From Streptomyces sp. NRRL WC-3605 (GTDB lineage: Bacteria; Actinomycetota; Actinomycetes; Streptomycetales; Streptomycetaceae): a stretch of DNA of 64,000 nt. The notes beneath the pieces were generated by a model, which was given only the letters and a program-made list of their open reading frames with translations, searched no databases and was not told the DNA's origin. Of the stretch, positions 7,850 through 17,336 are shown in pieces. Within the stretch, counting starts at the first letter, position 1, and each line of letters starts with the position of its first letter. The stretch spans positions 1-64,000 of the forward strand of contig NZ_LLZN01000064.1 in NCBI RefSeq assembly GCF_001509795.1. Direction: 5' to 3'. A program made the position numbers and the translations under genes.

Positions 7850-8395
7850 ATGACGGCCGGAACCACCCTCACGAACAGGACGACCGCCGAGCACGAGCTC
7901 GCCGCACTGCAGCGGGAGCACGGCCGGCCCCTCTTCGCGCTCCTCCTCCGGCTCTGCGACGGAGACCGCCAGCGCGCCGAGGATCTGGTGCAGGAGACGC
8001 TGGTGCGCGCCTGGCAGCACCCCGAGGCCCTGCGCGCCGACGACTTCGACTCCGTCCGCCCCTGGCTGATGACCGTCGCCCGGCGGCTCGCCATCGACGC
8101 GCGGCGGGCCCGGCAGGCACGGCCGGCCGAGGTCGGTGACGCGGTACTGGAGAACGCCCGCGTCATGTCCGATCACGCCGAGCGGGCCGCCGAGGCGCTC
8201 GACGTGCGCGAGGCTGTGAAGACTCTCACTCCCGAGCACCGTGAAGTCCTGGTGCTGGTGTATTTCCAGGGGGCGAGTGTGGCGGAAGCGGCCCGGACCC
8301 TCGGGATCCCGCCCGGTACCGTGAAGTCGCGCGCCTACTACGCGCTCCGCGCCCTGCGCAGGGTGCTTCCGGGATACGCGCCCGACCTGCGGTGA
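7850..8395 (+). CDS. ECF sigma factor
   Basis: This 181-aa protein has sigma region 2 (about residues 20-85, including DLVQETLVRAW and the RPWLMTVARR segment) and region 4 (about 115-175, including LTPEHREVLVLVYFQG and PPGTVKSR). It has no SnoaL-like C-terminal domain, so it is not an ECF41 sigma. I chose ATG 7850; a TTG 18 bases upstream is less likely. A zinc-finger anti-sigma candidate is encoded two genes downstream on the same strand. The partner and regulon are not known. Confidence 0.9.
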   Translation: MTAGTTLTNRTTAEHELAALQREHGRPLFALLLRLCDGDRQRAEDLVQETLVRAWQHPEALRADDFDSVRPWLMTVARRLAIDARRARQARPAEVGDAVLENARVMSDHAERAAEALDVREAVKTLTPEHREVLVLVYFQGASVAEAARTLGIPPGTVKSRAYYALRALRRVLPGYAPDLR

Positions 8396-8541
8396 AACCG
8401 ACGGCCGAGTCAAACCTCCGTAAAGCGCCTTGCTGAACACCCCGGTTGAGTAATCGGCTGTCCCCATCCGTGTTCCGGATAGGGCGATTGCCCACGACCC
8501 CGGGGTGGGGCGACGCACCCACCGGAGGAAGGCAGGAAGGG

Positions 8542-9057
8542 ATGCTGCACCCAGGTCAGGAGAGCACGGACGGCACAGGCGGCGGTGAACTCACCGTCCC
8601 CATGGCGTGGTTGTACGCCGAGTACATCGCCGACGAGCTGCTGCGCACCGGTGATCTGATGCCACCGACGTCCTTCGAGTTCCGCGCCGGCCGTGACGCG
8701 CTGGCGCTGACCATCTTCCTGTCCGACACCGACGGCGAGCTGTCCGGCATCCGGGTCGTCACCCAGCTGGAGACGTGGCTGTCCCTGACCGCCTATGACC
8801 AGCCGTGGCAGCACTGGGTGCGCGAGACGATGGCCTGCCTCGCGGCGCGGGCCGCCGCGGCGGGCGGGCCGGCCCCCGATCTGCGGCTCGCCGAGGCGGC
8901 CTGGCGCTGGCTTCAGGAGACCGAGCTGCTCGCCCCCGACCTGAACGCGGTGCCGGGGGGCGGTACGCCGGCCGGCGAGGACGAGGGACCCAAGGTCTGG
9001 ACCCCCGCGTGGCAGCTCGGACTGCCCCTGGGACACCTGGCCATCCACCTTTTCTGA
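8542..9057 (+). CDS. Conserved hypothetical protein between ECF sigma and anti-sigma genes
   Basis: This 171-aa soluble protein lacks a signal peptide and membrane helices. It has a Trp-rich, acidic sequence with two alpha-helical halves, FLSDTDGELSGIRVV in the middle and a Pro/Gly linker near the C-terminus. ATG 8542 follows GGAAGG-type sites. I do not recognise the family. Its position between the sigma factor and its probable anti-sigma factor suggests co-regulation, but spacers of about 146 and 150 bases allow separate promoters. Confidence 0.65.
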   Translation: MLHPGQESTDGTGGGELTVPMAWLYAEYIADELLRTGDLMPPTSFEFRAGRDALALTIFLSDTDGELSGIRVVTQLETWLSLTAYDQPWQHWVRETMACLAARAAAAGGPAPDLRLAEAAWRWLQETELLAPDLNAVPGGGTPAGEDEGPKVWTPAWQLGLPLGHLAIHLF

Positions 9058-9208
9058 GAACTTCTCCCCCGGGACCAATCCTCGGCGCCGACCGCTCCGA
9101 ATCCCTTGGTTGCGATTCTGTGTGTGGCTTGAGTGTTTCCGCCGTCCGGTGCGTACCAATGGGCGCACGGAGTAACACACCCCACACCCAACGGCACGAG
9201 GATTCGGC

Positions 9209-9862
9209 ATGAGGTCCCTGGAGAGGCATCGCGACGTCGCCGCGTACGCGCTCGGCGTGCTCAGCGAGGCGGAGGCGTTCCGCTTCGAGGACCACCTCAT
9301 GGAGTGCGCGCGGTGCAGCGCACACGTGACCGAGTTCGGGCCCGTCACCCGCCAGTTGTTGCTGTACCGGCGGTCCACGCCCCGCTTCGTGCACCCGATG
9401 GCCCAGCCGGGCCCTCAGATGCTGAACCGGCTGCTCGACGCGGTGGCGTCACGACACCGCGCCGGCCGTCGGCGCACCCTGTACGCCCTGGCCGCCTCGG
9501 TGGTGATCGCCCTCGTCGGCCCCGGCGTGGCGCTCATGGCGACCGGCGAGGAGCACACCCGCCAGGTCGTCGAGGCCACGGACGCGCGCTCGGGGGTGTG
9601 GGCGCAGGTCAGGACGGAGAACGAGGTCTACGGCACCCAGGTCGAGCTCAAGGTGAAGGACGGCGCGGGCCCCCGCACCTGCCATCTGATCGCCGTCGGC
9701 CGGGACGGCGCCGAGGAGACGGTGACCAGTTGGTCGGCCGCCCATCACGACGCCCGCGCGAACACCATGAAGGGCGCCTCGGCGATGCACACCGACGAGA
9801 TCGCGCGCTACGAGGTGCGAACCTCGGACGGCGAGCACCTGGTGACGATCGAGCCCGGGTGA
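9209..9862 (+). CDS. Membrane-anchored zinc-finger anti-sigma factor
   Basis: This 217-aa protein has an N-terminal anti-sigma domain with H-x3-C-x2-C (HLMECARC, about residues 30-37), the zinc-binding motif of ZAS anti-sigma factors. A single transmembrane helix spans about residues 92-110, and the C-terminal domain of about 105 residues is presumably extracytoplasmic. In this family the cytoplasmic part holds the ECF sigma until an envelope or redox signal releases it. Its likely partner is the ECF sigma encoded at 7850-8395. ATG 9209 begins immediately before the zinc-finger region. Confidence 0.85.
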   Translation: MRSLERHRDVAAYALGVLSEAEAFRFEDHLMECARCSAHVTEFGPVTRQLLLYRRSTPRFVHPMAQPGPQMLNRLLDAVASRHRAGRRRTLYALAASVVIALVGPGVALMATGEEHTRQVVEATDARSGVWAQVRTENEVYGTQVELKVKDGAGPRTCHLIAVGRDGAEETVTSWSAAHHDARANTMKGASAMHTDEIARYEVRTSDGEHLVTIEPG

Positions 9863-10054
9863 CGTGACCGGCCCGGTGCGGCGACGTGGCGGACACGGGG
9901 CAGCACGGATGGCACGGAACGACACCGTTGAACCGTGAAGTTCCGTCAGCCCGGCGGCCGGTGCGTGCAGTTGCCCCACCCCTGTGAGCAGCGGAAACTG
10001 TAAGAAGGACGGGGAGCCACCGTTCGCAGTGATGACGGCGAAGGGGCTGATCCG

Positions 10055-10462
10055 GTGGAACGCACCCTGCGCATTCTCCTCAGCGACGAGGAAGCCGACC
10101 CCGACCGGGTGGCCGAGCTGACCGGCTATCTGCGCCAGGAACTGCTCCAGCTCGACGTGGACCGGGTGACGGCCGTCCCCGGGGAACCGGCACCGCCCGG
10201 CGCGCGGGCCGTGGACGCCGCCCAGCTCGGCGCCCTGCTGGTCACCCTCGGCACCTCCGTCACCGCGCTGAACCAGGTGGTCACCGTCCTGCGCGACTGG
10301 TTCGGCCGGGTCCGGCGCACCCGCCCGGACAGCCGCCCGGCGCTGCGGCTCGTCATGGACGACGACGTCCTGGAGATCTCGGAGGCGTCCGACGAGCAGG
10401 TGACCGAGGCGCTGCGGGTCTTCGTCCAGCGCCACGCCGCCCCGACGGAGGCCCGGCCATGA
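10055..10462 (+). CDS. Effector-associated constant component (EACC1-like) protein
   Basis: This 135-aa protein has an N-terminal segment ending in a helix (DRVAELTGYLRQELLQLDV), a hydrophobic helix around residues 50-75 and a C-terminal beta-rich stretch (LRLVMDDDVLEIS). The pattern fits EACC1-type components described by comparative genomics as constant partners of effectors in NTP-dependent conflict systems. GTG 10055 is the start. Its stop codon overlaps the start of the caspase-like gene by 4 bases (ATGA), so the two are translationally coupled. Assignment rests on pattern recognition plus context. Confidence 0.7.
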   Translation: MERTLRILLSDEEADPDRVAELTGYLRQELLQLDVDRVTAVPGEPAPPGARAVDAAQLGALLVTLGTSVTALNQVVTVLRDWFGRVRRTRPDSRPALRLVMDDDVLEISEASDEQVTEALRVFVQRHAAPTEARP

Positions 10463-12636
10463 CGGACACCCGGCACGCGCTGATCATCGCGAACGAACGG
10501 TACGACGACCGGGCGCTGAAGCAGCTCAAGGCGCCCGGGCACGACGCCGACGCGCTCGCGGAGGTGCTGGGCGACCCCCGGATCGGCGACTTCGACGTGG
10601 ACGTGGTCAGCAACCAGCCTTCGTACGTCCTGCGCCGGCGCATCGAGCACTTCTTCTCCGACCGGCGCCGCGACGACACCCTCGTGGTGCACTTCTCCTG
10701 CCACGGCATCAAGAGCGAGTCCGGCGAGCTGTACTTCGCCGCCAGCGACACCGAACCGCTGCTGCTGGAGGCGACCGCGGTGCCGGCGCAGTTCGTGCGC
10801 CGCTGCATGTCCCGCAGCCGCGCGGGCCGGACCGTGCTGTTCCTCGACTGCTGCTACGGCGGGGCCTTCTCCCGGAGTTCGTCCGGGGTGCGGGCCACCG
10901 GTGACGTGAACGTCCTCGACTCCTTCGCCACGGACAAGCCGGCCGGCGGACGCGGCTGGGCCGTCATCACCGCGTCCAGCTCCATGGAGTACGCCGTCGA
11001 GGGCGGCGACCTCACCGAGGACACCGCGCCGCGCCCCTCCGTGTTCACCGGCGCCGTGGTGCGGGGCCTCGACACCGGCGAGGCGGACCTCGACGCGGAC
11101 GGCGAGATCTCCCTGGACGACCTGTACGACTACGTCTACGACCGGGTGCGGGGGCAGAACCCCCATCAGACACCGGGCAAGACGGTGGAGATGCACGGCG
11201 AACTGCACCTGGCGCACAGCCGGCGCGGCCGCCGGGTCGAGATCGCGGCCGAGCCCATCCCCGAGTCCTGGCGGGCGGCACTGCGCAGCAAGAACCACTT
11301 CACCCGGATGGGAGCGGTCGCGGAACTGCGCTACCGGCTGGCGAGCGAGTCCCTGCCCGTGGCCGAGGGGGCGCGGCAGGCCCTCCTGGACGTCGCCGAC
11401 AACGACATGCGCCAGATCGCGGACAACGCGCGCGCCCATCTGCGGGAGATACGGCTCCAGCCGTCACCGTCCCGGCTCGACTTCGGCCGGCTGCACCGGG
11501 ACGCGCCCGAGCCGCACGGGACGGTGACGCTCGGCGGCCTGCCGCTCGCCCGGGCGTGCGTGCCCCGGCCGACCGAGCCCTGGCTGCGGGTCACGGAGGT
11601 GGCCGACGGCCTGGACGTCACCGTCGACCCGGCGGCCGAGGGCCGGCTGAGCGCGGACATCCTGCTGAAGGGTGTGGCCGACGAGGCCGTGATCCACGTG
11701 GAGGCCGAGAGGGAGCCGCAGGCGCGGTCCGCCGCGCGGAGCCCGGCCACCGGGCCGGAGCGGGAGACGCCCCTCCGCCCGGCGTCCGCACCCGCTCCCG
11801 GCACCGAGGACGCCCCCCGGCACCAGCACGCACGGGCCGACGGGGCCCCGGACCAGGCACGGCGGCATCCGGCCGAGGAACCGCGCCCCACCCCGGCGGG
11901 CGTCACCTCGGCGGAGGCGGGGACCCGGGACCGCTCGGCAGACGAGACACGGCTCGTCGCCACCCCGGACGCCCCGCCGCCGCACCCGGCCGAGACCCGT
12001 CCACGGTCCGACGACGAGACACGCGTCGCCGCCACACCGCAGGCCCCGCCTCAGCCGCCGGAGGGGACGCGGCCGGGCCCCTCCGACGACGCGGCCGGGG
12101 ACGCGCGGCGCGGCCGTACCTCGCCGCCCGCGGGCGCGGGTGCCTCCGCCGCCGGTCGCGGCAACGCCGAGACCCGGGTCGTCCAGGGCGGCAGCCGGCC
12201 GGTATCCGCGCACGCGGCCGACCGGGCGTCCGGGGACGGGCCGGTGCGGTCCCGGTGGGCGCCCGTGGTCGCCGGCATCGCGCTGGCCTCGGCCGCGGCC
12301 TCGGCGGCCACGTTCGTGGCCGCCGTCGTGGCCGGCGTGCCGGCTGTGCGGGACTTCGCCGGCGCCGGCACCGGGGACTCCCGGACCCTCGGCTCCTTCG
12401 TCGACGGGACGGGCACGGTGCCGTTGCTCGTCGCCTCCGTCGTCACCGCGGTCGTCGCGCTCGTCCTCGGCGCGGTCGCGCGGCACGAGGTGCGGGCCCG
12501 TCCGGAGCGGTACACGCGCGCCTCGGCCACCTCCACGGCGGCCCTGACCACGCCTGCGCGCTATGTGGCGATCCCGGCGCTGTTCCTGGCCGTCCTCGCG
12601 TTCATCGCCTGGCTGGCCACGCGGGGCCTGACCTGA
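10459..12636 (+). CDS. Caspase-like (C14) protease with C-terminal membrane helices
   Basis: This 725-aa protein begins with a caspase p20-like domain (about residues 5-245), with catalytic His82 in HFSCHG and Cys132 in DCCYGG. A helical region of about 100 residues follows (about 270-335), then a beta-rich segment to about 425, a long low-complexity Pro/Thr/Glu/Arg linker (about 430-590, with repeated DETR-type units) and three hydrophobic helices at the C-terminus. It is coupled to the EACC1-like gene. EACC1-caspase pairs are predicted immune or regulated-death modules of multicellular bacteria. The membrane tail would place the protease at the cytoplasmic membrane. Confidence 0.82.
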   Translation: MTDTRHALIIANERYDDRALKQLKAPGHDADALAEVLGDPRIGDFDVDVVSNQPSYVLRRRIEHFFSDRRRDDTLVVHFSCHGIKSESGELYFAASDTEPLLLEATAVPAQFVRRCMSRSRAGRTVLFLDCCYGGAFSRSSSGVRATGDVNVLDSFATDKPAGGRGWAVITASSSMEYAVEGGDLTEDTAPRPSVFTGAVVRGLDTGEADLDADGEISLDDLYDYVYDRVRGQNPHQTPGKTVEMHGELHLAHSRRGRRVEIAAEPIPESWRAALRSKNHFTRMGAVAELRYRLASESLPVAEGARQALLDVADNDMRQIADNARAHLREIRLQPSPSRLDFGRLHRDAPEPHGTVTLGGLPLARACVPRPTEPWLRVTEVADGLDVTVDPAAEGRLSADILLKGVADEAVIHVEAEREPQARSAARSPATGPERETPLRPASAPAPGTEDAPRHQHARADGAPDQARRHPAEEPRPTPAGVTSAEAGTRDRSADETRLVATPDAPPPHPAETRPRSDDETRVAATPQAPPQPPEGTRPGPSDDAAGDARRGRTSPPAGAGASAAGRGNAETRVVQGGSRPVSAHAADRASGDGPVRSRWAPVVAGIALASAAASAATFVAAVVAGVPAVRDFAGAGTGDSRTLGSFVDGTGTVPLLVASVVTAVVALVLGAVARHEVRARPERYTRASATSTAALTTPARYVAIPALFLAVLAFIAWLATRGLT

Positions 12637-12640
12637 AGGG

Positions 12641-13504
12641 CTACTTCAGCAGCCGGGACAGCCGGCGGTCCGCCAGCGGTTTGCCGCCCGTCTGGCAGGT
12701 CGGGCAGTACTGGAGCGAGGAGTCGCTGAAGGAGACCTCGCGGATGGTGTCGCCGCACACCGGGCAGGGCTCGCCCGTGCGGCCGTGCACGCGCAGGCCG
12801 CTCTTCTTCTCGGCCTTCAGCCGCCCGGCCGCGATCCCGCGTGAGCGCTCGACCGCCTCGGTGAGCGTCGTCCGCAGCGCCTCGTACAGACGGGTGACGT
12901 CCTCGGGCGTCAGGGACGCCGCCAGCTTGAACGGCGACATCTTCGCCGCGTGCAGGATCTCGTCGCTGTAGGCGTTGCCGACCCCGGCGATCAGGCTCTG
13001 GTCGCGCAGGGCGCCCTTGATCTGGCGGCGTTCGTCCTTCAGCAGGGCGGCGAACCGCGCCTCGTCGAAGTCGTCGGCGAGCGGGTCGGGGCCGAGGCGG
13101 CCGACACCGGGCACCTCCTGCGGGTCGGCCACGACGTACACCGCGAGCCGCTTCTGGGTGCCCGCCTCCGTCAGGTCGAACCCGGCGCCGGTCTCCAGGG
13201 CCACCCGCAGCGCGAGGGGCCCCTTGCCGGGGCGGGGCAGGCCGCTCGGCAGTTCGTCCTTCCAGTGCAGCCAGCCCGCCCGCGCCAGGTGGGTGACGAG
13301 GTGGGGCCCGCCGTCCGTCTCCACGTCGAGGAACTTGCCGTAGCGGTGCACGGCGGCGACCCGGTGGCCCTCCAGCGCGCCGACGGGCGGGTCGTACGTC
13401 TTCAGGACACTGATCGCGACCGGCAGCACCCGGACGATCTCGTGGCCGACCAGGTGCTCGGTGAGGAAGTCCTTGAGCGCTTCCACCTCGGGGAGTTCCG
13501 GCAT
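12641..13504 (-). CDS. Fpg/Nei-family DNA glycosylase
   Basis: This 287-aa protein starts MPELPEVE, giving the catalytic N-terminal Pro and Glu once Met is removed. It carries the helix-two-turn-helix segment (AGVGNAYSDEILHAA, about residues 168-182) and a C-terminal zinc finger with two Cys pairs (CPVC and CPTC). Enzymes of this family excise oxidised bases such as 8-oxoguanine or formamidopyrimidines and nick the abasic site. The length matches the family. It converges with the caspase-like gene, 4 bases away. Fpg and Nei cannot be told apart safely by eye. Confidence 0.88.
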   Translation of the reverse strand: MPELPEVEALKDFLTEHLVGHEIVRVLPVAISVLKTYDPPVGALEGHRVAAVHRYGKFLDVETDGGPHLVTHLARAGWLHWKDELPSGLPRPGKGPLALRVALETGAGFDLTEAGTQKRLAVYVVADPQEVPGVGRLGPDPLADDFDEARFAALLKDERRQIKGALRDQSLIAGVGNAYSDEILHAAKMSPFKLAASLTPEDVTRLYEALRTTLTEAVERSRGIAAGRLKAEKKSGLRVHGRTGEPCPVCGDTIREVSFSDSSLQYCPTCQTGGKPLADRRLSRLLK

Positions 13505-13538
13505 ACGTCCAGAGTGCCATCCGCCGCCGACAACGCCA

Positions 13539-15629
13539 TCAGGCCCGCTCCGGCACCACGAACTCGCACCACACGGCCTTGCCGCCGCCGCGCGCCTCCA
13601 CGCCCCACACGTCGGTCAGCAGGTCGACCAGGAGCAGGCCCCGGCCGGACACCCCGGACTCCCCCGCCTCGCGGCGCCGCGGCAGCGCGCTGGAGGAGTC
13701 CTCCACCTCGACGCGCAGCCGGCGGTCGCTGCCGGCGAGGACCCGCAGGGTGACCACGGCGGCGCCCTCGGTGTGCATGAGGGCGTTGGTGATCAGTTCG
13801 TCGGCGACCAGTTCGATCTCGTCGGCGCGGTCGCCGGCGCTCCAGGCGCGCACGGCGGCGCGGATCATGTGCCGGGCGCCGGTCAGCGCCTCCGGGTCAC
13901 CGGGGGCCACGTGCTGCTGGAGGCGGCCGCCGGCCTGCGGGGTGTCGAGGACGCGGCGGCGCAGCAGGAGCAGGGCCACGTCGTCGTCGCCGCCACGCTC
14001 CTCGGCGACGTCGATGAGCCGGTCCGCGAGCTCCCGTACGTCCTGGGGTCCGGCGCCGATGAGTCCGGTGAGGGTGCTCATGCCGTCGTCGAGGTCGGCG
14101 CCCGGCAGTTCGACCAGGCCGTCGGTGCACAGCAGGAGCGTGTGGTCGGCGTCGAGCTCCAGGGTGCCGACCGGGTACTCGAGGCTGCCGAACTCCGCGG
14201 ACAGGCCGAGCGGCAGTCCGCCCTCGACGGCGACGCGGCGGCAGGCGCCGCCGGGCTCGCGCAGCAGCGGGTCGATGTGCCCGGCGCGTACGACCTGCAC
14301 GACCCCGGTGGACAGGTCGGCCTCGGCGTAGAGGCAGGTCGCGAAGCGGTCGGTGTCGAGTTCGTGCAGGAAGACGGAGGCGCGGGCCATCACGGTGGCC
14401 GGGGTGTGGCCCTCGGCGGCGTAGGCGCGCAGCACGATGCGGAGCTGGCCCATGACGGCGGCGGCGTGCGTGTCGTGGCCCTGGACGTCGCCGATGACGG
14501 CGCCGACCCGGCCGCCGGGCAGCGGGATCAGGTCGTACCAGTCGCCGCCGATGTCCCGGCCGAGGGTGCCCGCGGCTCCGGCGGCGCGGTAGCGGACGGC
14601 GACCTCGGCGCCGGGCACGCTGGGGATGGTGCGCGGCAGCATGGCCTGCTGGAGGCCGGTGGCGAGGTCCTTCTCCTGCTCGTACAGCATGGCCCGCTGG
14701 AGGCTCTGCGCGATGCTGCTGCCGAGGGCGAGGAGGACGTTCCGGTCCTCGGCGGAGAACCCGCCCCGGTCGCTGTAGAGGAGGCCGATGGCGCCGATCG
14801 GGCGAGCCTGCGCGATCAACGGCATGTAGGCGGCGGCGGTGATGTGCAGGCCGGTGATGTGCGGCCAGAGGATCGGATAGCTCTCGGCGAACTCCTCCGG
14901 CGACTCGATGAAACGGGGGCCGAGGGTGCGGACGACCTCGCTCATCGGGTACGGCTCGTCGATCCGGGTGACCAGGGTGCCGGGGACGAAGCTGCCCGCG
15001 GGGCCCTCGGCGACGAGCCGGATACGGCTGCCGGCCTCGACGAGGCCCATGACGAGGCTCTTGGCGCCGAGGAGGGTGAGGCCCTGGACGTCCTTGAGGA
15101 TGTCGATGACGTCCTGGACGGTGCGGGCGTGCGCGAGGGCGGCCGTGGTGAGCTGCACTACGTTGGTCTGCTGCCGGCGCGCCTCGTCCTCGGCGGTCTG
15201 TTCGAGCCGTTCCTCGTTCTCGGCGAGTTCGTCGGTGGCGTCGCGGACGATGCCGACGATGCGGCGCGGCTTGCCCGTCTCGTCCCGTCGGATGTAGCCC
15301 TGGGTGTGCGTCCAGCGCAGCTCGCCGGCGCGGGTGCGGATGCGGAAGTAGGCGCCGTAGTTCTCGCTGCCGTCCTTCAGGGCCTGGGAGACCGCCGAGT
15401 CGAGGCGGAAGGCCTCGGCCGGCGGGACGCGGCCGGAGAGGCTCTCGGGGCGGCCGTCGAACTCGTCGGGGCGCAGGTCGAAGACCTCGTGGGCCTGGGC
15501 GTCCATGTGGAACAGCCCGCTGTCCAGGTCCCAGTCGAAGCTGCCCATGCGGTTGAGCGCCAGGATCGGTTCCGGGTGGGTGGGCCAGTCGTCCGGGAGT
15601 GACAGGGCGCTCGCTCCCCGATCAACCAT
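13539..15629 (-). CDS. PAS-GAF-SpoIIE phosphatase with anti-sigma-type kinase domain
   Basis: This protein of about 696 aa has four parts: a PAS domain (about residues 20-125), a GAF domain (about 150-310), a PP2C/SpoIIE phosphatase domain (about 335-560, with GDIGGDWYDL and GDVQGHD metal-binding Asp residues) and a HATPase domain (about 580-690, with ELITNALMHT and GRGLLLVD). Such proteins sense signals through PAS/GAF and control anti-sigma factor antagonists by dephosphorylation; the ATPase domain may also act as a serine kinase. I chose ATG 15629 over longer options because the upstream extension is Pro/Arg-rich and unlike the family. The gene is divergent from the LMF-like gene. Confidence 0.85.
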   Translation of the reverse strand: MVDRGASALSLPDDWPTHPEPILALNRMGSFDWDLDSGLFHMDAQAHEVFDLRPDEFDGRPESLSGRVPPAEAFRLDSAVSQALKDGSENYGAYFRIRTRAGELRWTHTQGYIRRDETGKPRRIVGIVRDATDELAENEERLEQTAEDEARRQQTNVVQLTTAALAHARTVQDVIDILKDVQGLTLLGAKSLVMGLVEAGSRIRLVAEGPAGSFVPGTLVTRIDEPYPMSEVVRTLGPRFIESPEEFAESYPILWPHITGLHITAAAYMPLIAQARPIGAIGLLYSDRGGFSAEDRNVLLALGSSIAQSLQRAMLYEQEKDLATGLQQAMLPRTIPSVPGAEVAVRYRAAGAAGTLGRDIGGDWYDLIPLPGGRVGAVIGDVQGHDTHAAAVMGQLRIVLRAYAAEGHTPATVMARASVFLHELDTDRFATCLYAEADLSTGVVQVVRAGHIDPLLREPGGACRRVAVEGGLPLGLSAEFGSLEYPVGTLELDADHTLLLCTDGLVELPGADLDDGMSTLTGLIGAGPQDVRELADRLIDVAEERGGDDDVALLLLRRRVLDTPQAGGRLQQHVAPGDPEALTGARHMIRAAVRAWSAGDRADEIELVADELITNALMHTEGAAVVTLRVLAGSDRRLRVEVEDSSSALPRRREAGESGVSGRGLLLVDLLTDVWGVEARGGGKAVWCEFVVPERA

Positions 15630-15795
15630 GGGCCCACCTTGCCAGTATTTGTCCGATTCTTCGACCGGGGCGGGCGGGTGGAGGCCGGTGCGACGCGCGA
15701 TGGAGTGACAGGCGGGGCGGCGGGTGTGTCCGGGGCGCGACCATGGCAGGGCGAGAGCATGACGGGCGCGGGCGCCGGGAGAGGAGGGCACGGCC

Positions 15796-17217
15796 GTGGA
15801 CTGGTTCGTCGCACCGGGGTACGAGACGAGCCGGCTGGTGTTCCAGCGGGCTCTGGCCGGTGTCTACCTGGTCGCGTTCCTGACGGCTGCCCTGCAGTTC
15901 CGGGCCCTGATGGGGTCACGCGGCCTGCTGCCCGTGCCGCGTTTCGTGGCGCGGGTGCCGTTCAGGGCCGCGCCGAGCCTGTTCCAACTGCACTACTCGG
16001 ACCGTTTCTTCGCCGGCTGCGCCTGGTCGGGGTGCGCGGTGTCGGCGGCGCTGCTGGCCGGCGCGGACTCCCTGGTGCCGTTGTGGGCGGCCCTGCTGCT
16101 GTGGCTGGTGCCGTGGGCGCTGTATCTGTCGATCGTGAACGTCGGCCAGACCTGGTACTCCTTCGGCTGGGAGTCCCTGCTCCTGGAGGTCGGGTTCGCG
16201 GCGGTCTGGCTGGGCAACGACGAGGTGGCGCCGCCGGTCGTGGTGCTGTTCCTGCTGCGCTGGATCCTGTTCCGCGTGGAGTTCGGCGCCGGGCTGATCA
16301 AGATGCGCGGCGACGCCTGCTGGCGGAAGCTGACCTGTCTGGACCACCATCACGAGACGCAGCCGATGCCCGGGCCGCTGAGCTGGTTCTTCCACCATCT
16401 GCCGAAGCCGCTGCACCGGGTCGAGGTGGCCGCCAACCACGTCACCCAGCTGGTGGTGCCCTTCCTGCTCTTCGCCCCGCAGCCGGTCGCGACGGCCGCG
16501 GCGGCCCTGATGATCGCCACCCAGCTGTGGCTGGTGCTGTCCGGCAACTTCGCCTGGCTGAACTGGATCACCATCGTGCTGGCCCTGTCGGCGGTCGCCT
16601 TCCCCGCCGATCCGCCGGACCGGCCGGGCGCACCGCTGTGGTACGAGGTCACGGTTCTCGTGGTCGCCGTCGTCCTGGTCGGTCTCGGCTACCGCCCGGT
16701 CGCCAACATGATCTCCCGCCGCCAGGTCATGAACCGGTCCTTCGACCCGCTGCACCTGGTCAACACGTACGGCGCCTTCGGCAGCGTCAGCCGGGTCCGG
16801 TACGAGGTCGTGGTCGAGGGCACCACGGACAGCAGGCCCCGCGAGGACTCGGACTGGCGGGAGTACGAGTTCAAGGGCAAGCCCGGTGATCCCCGGCGCT
16901 GGCCCCGCCAGTTCGCCCCCTACCATCTGCGGCTGGACTGGCTGATGTGGTTCGCCGCGCTGTCGCCGTCGTACGCCGGGGCGTGGTTCGGGACGCTGAT
17001 GGAGCGGCTCCTGGAGAACGACCGCGCCACGCTGAGACTGCTGCGGCGCTCGCCGTTCCCGGCGGACGAGCCGCCGCGCTTCGTGCGGGCCCGTCTCTTC
17101 CGCTACCGGTACACGACGTGGCGGGAGCTGCGGGAGACGGGCGCGTGCTGGGAGCGGACGTATGTGCGCGAGTACCTGCCGCCCACCCGGCTCGCGGGCG
17201 GTTCTCAGAGCCCGTAG
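15796..17217 (+). CDS. Lipase maturation factor (LMF1/2)-like membrane protein
   Basis: This 473-aa multi-pass protein has about eight hydrophobic helices in its first 320 residues and a soluble C-terminal part. The WYSFGWESLLLE, RFRVEFGAGLIKMRGD-like and TCLDHHHETQPMPGPLSW segments are hallmark sequences of the LMF1/LMF2 family. In animals LMF1 assists lipase folding in the ER; the bacterial role is unknown. GTG 15796 is the start. Its last 13 bases overlap the end of the amidohydrolase remnant on the other strand, so the downstream deletion reaches right up to this gene. Confidence 0.85.
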   Translation: MDWFVAPGYETSRLVFQRALAGVYLVAFLTAALQFRALMGSRGLLPVPRFVARVPFRAAPSLFQLHYSDRFFAGCAWSGCAVSAALLAGADSLVPLWAALLLWLVPWALYLSIVNVGQTWYSFGWESLLLEVGFAAVWLGNDEVAPPVVVLFLLRWILFRVEFGAGLIKMRGDACWRKLTCLDHHHETQPMPGPLSWFFHHLPKPLHRVEVAANHVTQLVVPFLLFAPQPVATAAAALMIATQLWLVLSGNFAWLNWITIVLALSAVAFPADPPDRPGAPLWYEVTVLVVAVVLVGLGYRPVANMISRRQVMNRSFDPLHLVNTYGAFGSVSRVRYEVVVEGTTDSRPREDSDWREYEFKGKPGDPRRWPRQFAPYHLRLDWLMWFAALSPSYAGAWFGTLMERLLENDRATLRLLRRSPFPADEPPRFVRARLFRYRYTTWRELRETGACWERTYVREYLPPTRLAGGSQSP

Positions 17218-17336
17218 ACGCGGACGGCCGTCTCCTCGAAGATCCAGCGGGCCTGGTCGGCCGCGGTGACCATGCCGGAGCTCCTGGCGCGGGCGTGCAG
17301 GTCCCGGGCGTGGTGGTGGGCGTCCACGACCGTCAC
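17205..17336 (-). pseudogene. Remnant of an amidohydrolase (probable L-fuconolactonase type), internally deleted
   Basis: Only 43 codons remain. The first residues VVDAHHHARDL match the start of amidohydrolase_2 enzymes (metal-binding HxH), and the last ones, FEETAVRVYGL, match their typical C-terminus. The roughly 230 residues expected between are missing, so an in-frame internal deletion is the simplest reading. Its GTG start overlaps the mutarotase stop (GTGA), as in an intact operon. In fucose clusters this position is often held by the lactone hydrolase. The remnant cannot be active. Confidence 0.75.

Noticed and set aside
7850..8395. The window's ECF sigma factor as the regulator of the ECF41-like promoters
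   Set aside because: It lacks the SnoaL-like C-terminal domain of ECF41 proteins and is paired with a zinc-finger anti-sigma factor, which ECF41 systems do not use.
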